This document shows positions 32,458 through 33,683 of a stretch of DNA of 33,683 bases, piece after piece. How positions within the stretch are numbered: position 1 is the stretch's first letter; every line of letters begins with the position of its first letter. The notes under the pieces are model-generated. The model was not told the DNA's origin, made no database searches, and worked only from the letters and a program-made list of their open reading frames with translations. Source of the DNA: Planctomycetaceae bacterium (lineage in GTDB: Bacteria; Planctomycetota; Planctomycetia; Planctomycetales; Planctomycetaceae); assembly GCA_002724315.1 (NCBI GenBank), contig PBOJ01000096.1:1-33683 (forward strand). Direction: 5' to 3'. The position numbers and the translations under genes were made by a program.

Positions 32458-33138
32458 CTACACCGCCGACCGCTGTGAAGAAGTGGCCTCCGGGTCTCCG
32501 GTTTCCTCACGCGACACGTTCGCACCCGACAACCACTCGTCCAACTGCGATGCCACCCACTGCATCTGCAACGCAGCACGGCCAGCGACCGACTGCAGCA
32601 AGTGATAAGCGGCCAGGCAGGGGAGGGCGATCGTCAACCCGCAAACCGTCGTCAACAACGCCGACCAGATGCCGCTGGCCAGATCCCCCGGCTGCACCTG
32701 CCCCCCCTTGAGTTCGATCTGGTGAAACGCTCCAACCAATCCCGCCACGGTCCCCAACAGGCCCAGCAGCGGCGTGGCATGGGTGAGAATCCCCAGCCAA
32801 TTCAACCGTCGGTCATATCGGGCCACTTGCTGTGACGCCTCCCGCAACACAACCTGATCCCGGAACGCTTTTTCTGCATCACGGTGCCGCAGATAGGCGA
32901 CGACAACCCGGTGCAGCGGTCTTTGACTTCCCCCGAGACGATCCACCAGTTGGCCGAGTGACCCGTCTTCAATCCGCGACTGCAAATCCGTCAACAACGC
33001 CTGGTACGCCACGCGCAGCCGCCGATAAACCACCAGCCTTTCAGCGATCAATGCAACAGCGAGAATCGAACAGCCCAGCAGTGGCCACATGACCGGACCA
33101 CCGCGCTGAAACAACTCTGTAACGCTCTGACCCCACAT
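32458..33138 (-). CDS. exbB: ExbB/TolQ/MotA-family proton channel protein
   Basis: A 226-residue inner-membrane protein with three helices: about 15-37 (MWPLLGCSILAVALIAERL), 105-135 (WLGILTHATPLLGLLGTVAG) and 150-175 (GIWSALLTTVCGLTIALP). The stretch THATPLLGLLGTVAGLVGAF is the MotA/TolQ/ExbB core, and the third helix has the conserved Thr facing the ExbD aspartate. A charged cytoplasmic loop lies between helices one and two, as expected. Start ATG 33138 has GGTGG upstream; ATG at residue 17 would cut into the first helix. It overlaps no gene but is tightly coupled to exbD. Confidence 0.92.
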   Translation of the reverse strand: MWGQSVTELFQRGGPVMWPLLGCSILAVALIAERLVVYRRLRVAYQALLTDLQSRIEDGSLGQLVDRLGGSQRPLHRVVVAYLRHRDAEKAFRDQVVLREASQQVARYDRRLNWLGILTHATPLLGLLGTVAGLVGAFHQIELKGGQVQPGDLASGIWSALLTTVCGLTIALPCLAAYHLLQSVAGRAALQMQWVASQLDEWLSGANVSREETGDPEATSSQRSAV

Positions 33139-33184
33139 TCACCCGCCACCATCAGACAAACGGCCGATCGATCCCGTTCTCAGG

Positions 33185-33214
33185 ATGTCACGCACTTTGA
33201 CGAGGTGCTATTCT
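33185..33214 (+). promoter_or_regulatory. Weak candidate promoter of the TonB-like gene
   Basis: ATGTCA (33185-33190) and TATTCT (33209-33214), 18 bases apart. Four of six positions match consensus in each box. A TTGACG at 33197-33202 has no -10 at proper distance. Confidence 0.25.
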
Positions 33215-33279
33215 GAGGCGCACCGGCGCAGCTTGTCCACCCGCCACACCTCCCCTCTCAAACAGCATTCCACAACGCC

Positions 33280-33683
33280 GTGTCCCTACTGCGTGACCCC
33301 CTTCTGCTGACACTGCTGGCCAGTTCGCTGGCCCACGGCACGGCGTTCGTGCTGCAACCGGCCACAACAACAGCACCCGCCGCGACAGTTCGATCTGGAC
33401 GCACCGCCATCCGCCTCCAACCCTCCCTCGCGGCCCCTCCGCCGCCTCTCCTGAAAACCCCCATTGCTCATTCCGCGACACCGGACACCGTCCAGGTGGA
33501 CCAGCACATCTCTTCCGAACAGTTTGCTTTCGATTCTGATTCTCCGGCGAGAAACACACCCAGGATCTCCCCACCATCACGGCCGCCGTCCCCACCACTC
33601 ACCTCGCCATCGATCACACCGGCCATCCGTCGTCCGAAGCTCTCAAAACGCGATCCCATCCAGCGGGTGGCCCCGCCTCCAAC
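33280..33683 (+). CDS. TonB-like energy transducer, N-terminal part (cut by window end)
   Basis: The frame is open from GTG 33280 to the window edge, 134 codons, with an in-frame stop at 33214 and no other start between. The N-terminus SLLRDPLLLTLLASSLAHGT is a membrane anchor or signal anchor of modest length; the rest is a Pro/Ser/Arg-rich, non-repetitive linker (PPPPLLKTPIAHSA, ISPPSRPPSPPLTSPS), the usual look of the periplasm-spanning part of TonB or TolA. The C-terminal domain that would decide lies outside. Its position, divergent from exbB-exbD, is the main support. No clear ribosome site precedes the GTG. A different Pro-rich membrane protein is possible. Confidence 0.55.
   Translation, partial: MSLLRDPLLLTLLASSLAHGTAFVLQPATTTAPAATVRSGRTAIRLQPSLAAPPPPLLKTPIAHSATPDTVQVDQHISSEQFAFDSDSPARNTPRISPPSRPPSPPLTSPSITPAIRRPKLSKRDPIQRVAPPP

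Noticed and set aside
33206..33215. Shared GTGCTATTxT string with 3051-3060 as a special sigma-factor site
   Set aside because: Two copies of a ten-base string near promoters in 33 kb is too little to claim a dedicated element.
33188..33598. Minus-strand open frame of 136 codons at the window end
   Set aside because: It opposes the TonB-like frame, is Gly/Arg-rich as expected for the complement of Pro-rich codons, and has no domain.

Overview
The window reads as a piece of a GC-rich chromosome of a planctomycete. This is an inference from gene content: a Tat-exported Gfo/Idh/MocA oxidoreductase, a membrane Ser/Thr kinase with a very large external domain, an FHA-GAF-histidine kinase, an LRR lipoprotein, ExbB/ExbD/TonB-like genes and many solo or short transcription units. 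There are 25 protein genes, two cut by the window edges. I see no rRNA, tRNA, CRISPR array, insertion sequence or prophage gene.

Layout. 1-2.9 kb (minus): the N-terminal half of GlnE, preceded by a leucine-rich-repeat lipoprotein. 3.2-6.8 kb: a Tat-exported oxidoreductase (+), a dihydroorotate-dehydrogenase-like FMN barrel (-) and a xylose-isomerase-like TIM barrel (+). 7-13.5 kb (+): an S41 processing protease translationally coupled to a probable beta-propeller protein, then a 1279-residue kinase whose external part is a duplicated, probably beta-helical module. 13.5-16 kb (-): a cytosolic FHA-GAF-histidine kinase and a Mn-type superoxide dismutase separated by an intrinsic terminator. 16.2-20.8 kb (+): a small GT2 glycosyltransferase, an unassigned protein resembling BshC, and an exported M28 peptidase with PA and PDZ domains. 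20.8-24.4 kb: a DUF481 outer-membrane protein (-), an unusual two-cluster ferredoxin with a D-2-hydroxyacid dehydrogenase (+), and a lipoprotein (-). 24.8-27.6 kb (+): an exported, extremely basic repeat protein. 27.7-32 kb (-): a four-gene operon that looks like oxidative sugar-acid catabolism. 32-33.7 kb: exbB-exbD (-) divergent from a TonB-like gene (+) that runs off the edge.

How the parts may work together. The kinase and FHA-histidine kinase genes converge and even share a stop tetranucleotide; a phosphothreonine reader beside a Ser/Thr kinase suggests one signalling path, but this is inference. In the 27.7-32 kb operon the enolase-superfamily enzyme, the Gfo/Idh enzyme and the AraD1/GguC-type FAH-fold enzyme are consistent with dehydrogenation and dehydration of a sugar or sugar acid; the first gene of that operon has no assignable function. 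The most unusual single items are the polycationic secreted protein, the duplicated external domain of the kinase, the ferredoxin with a stretched second cluster motif, and the structured convergent spacer at 27.56-27.69 kb.

Promoter calls are by eye against sigma-70-like consensus and should be read as candidates. Start codons were chosen by Shine-Dalgarno spacing, signal-peptide position and family conservation, and alternatives are named where they are close.
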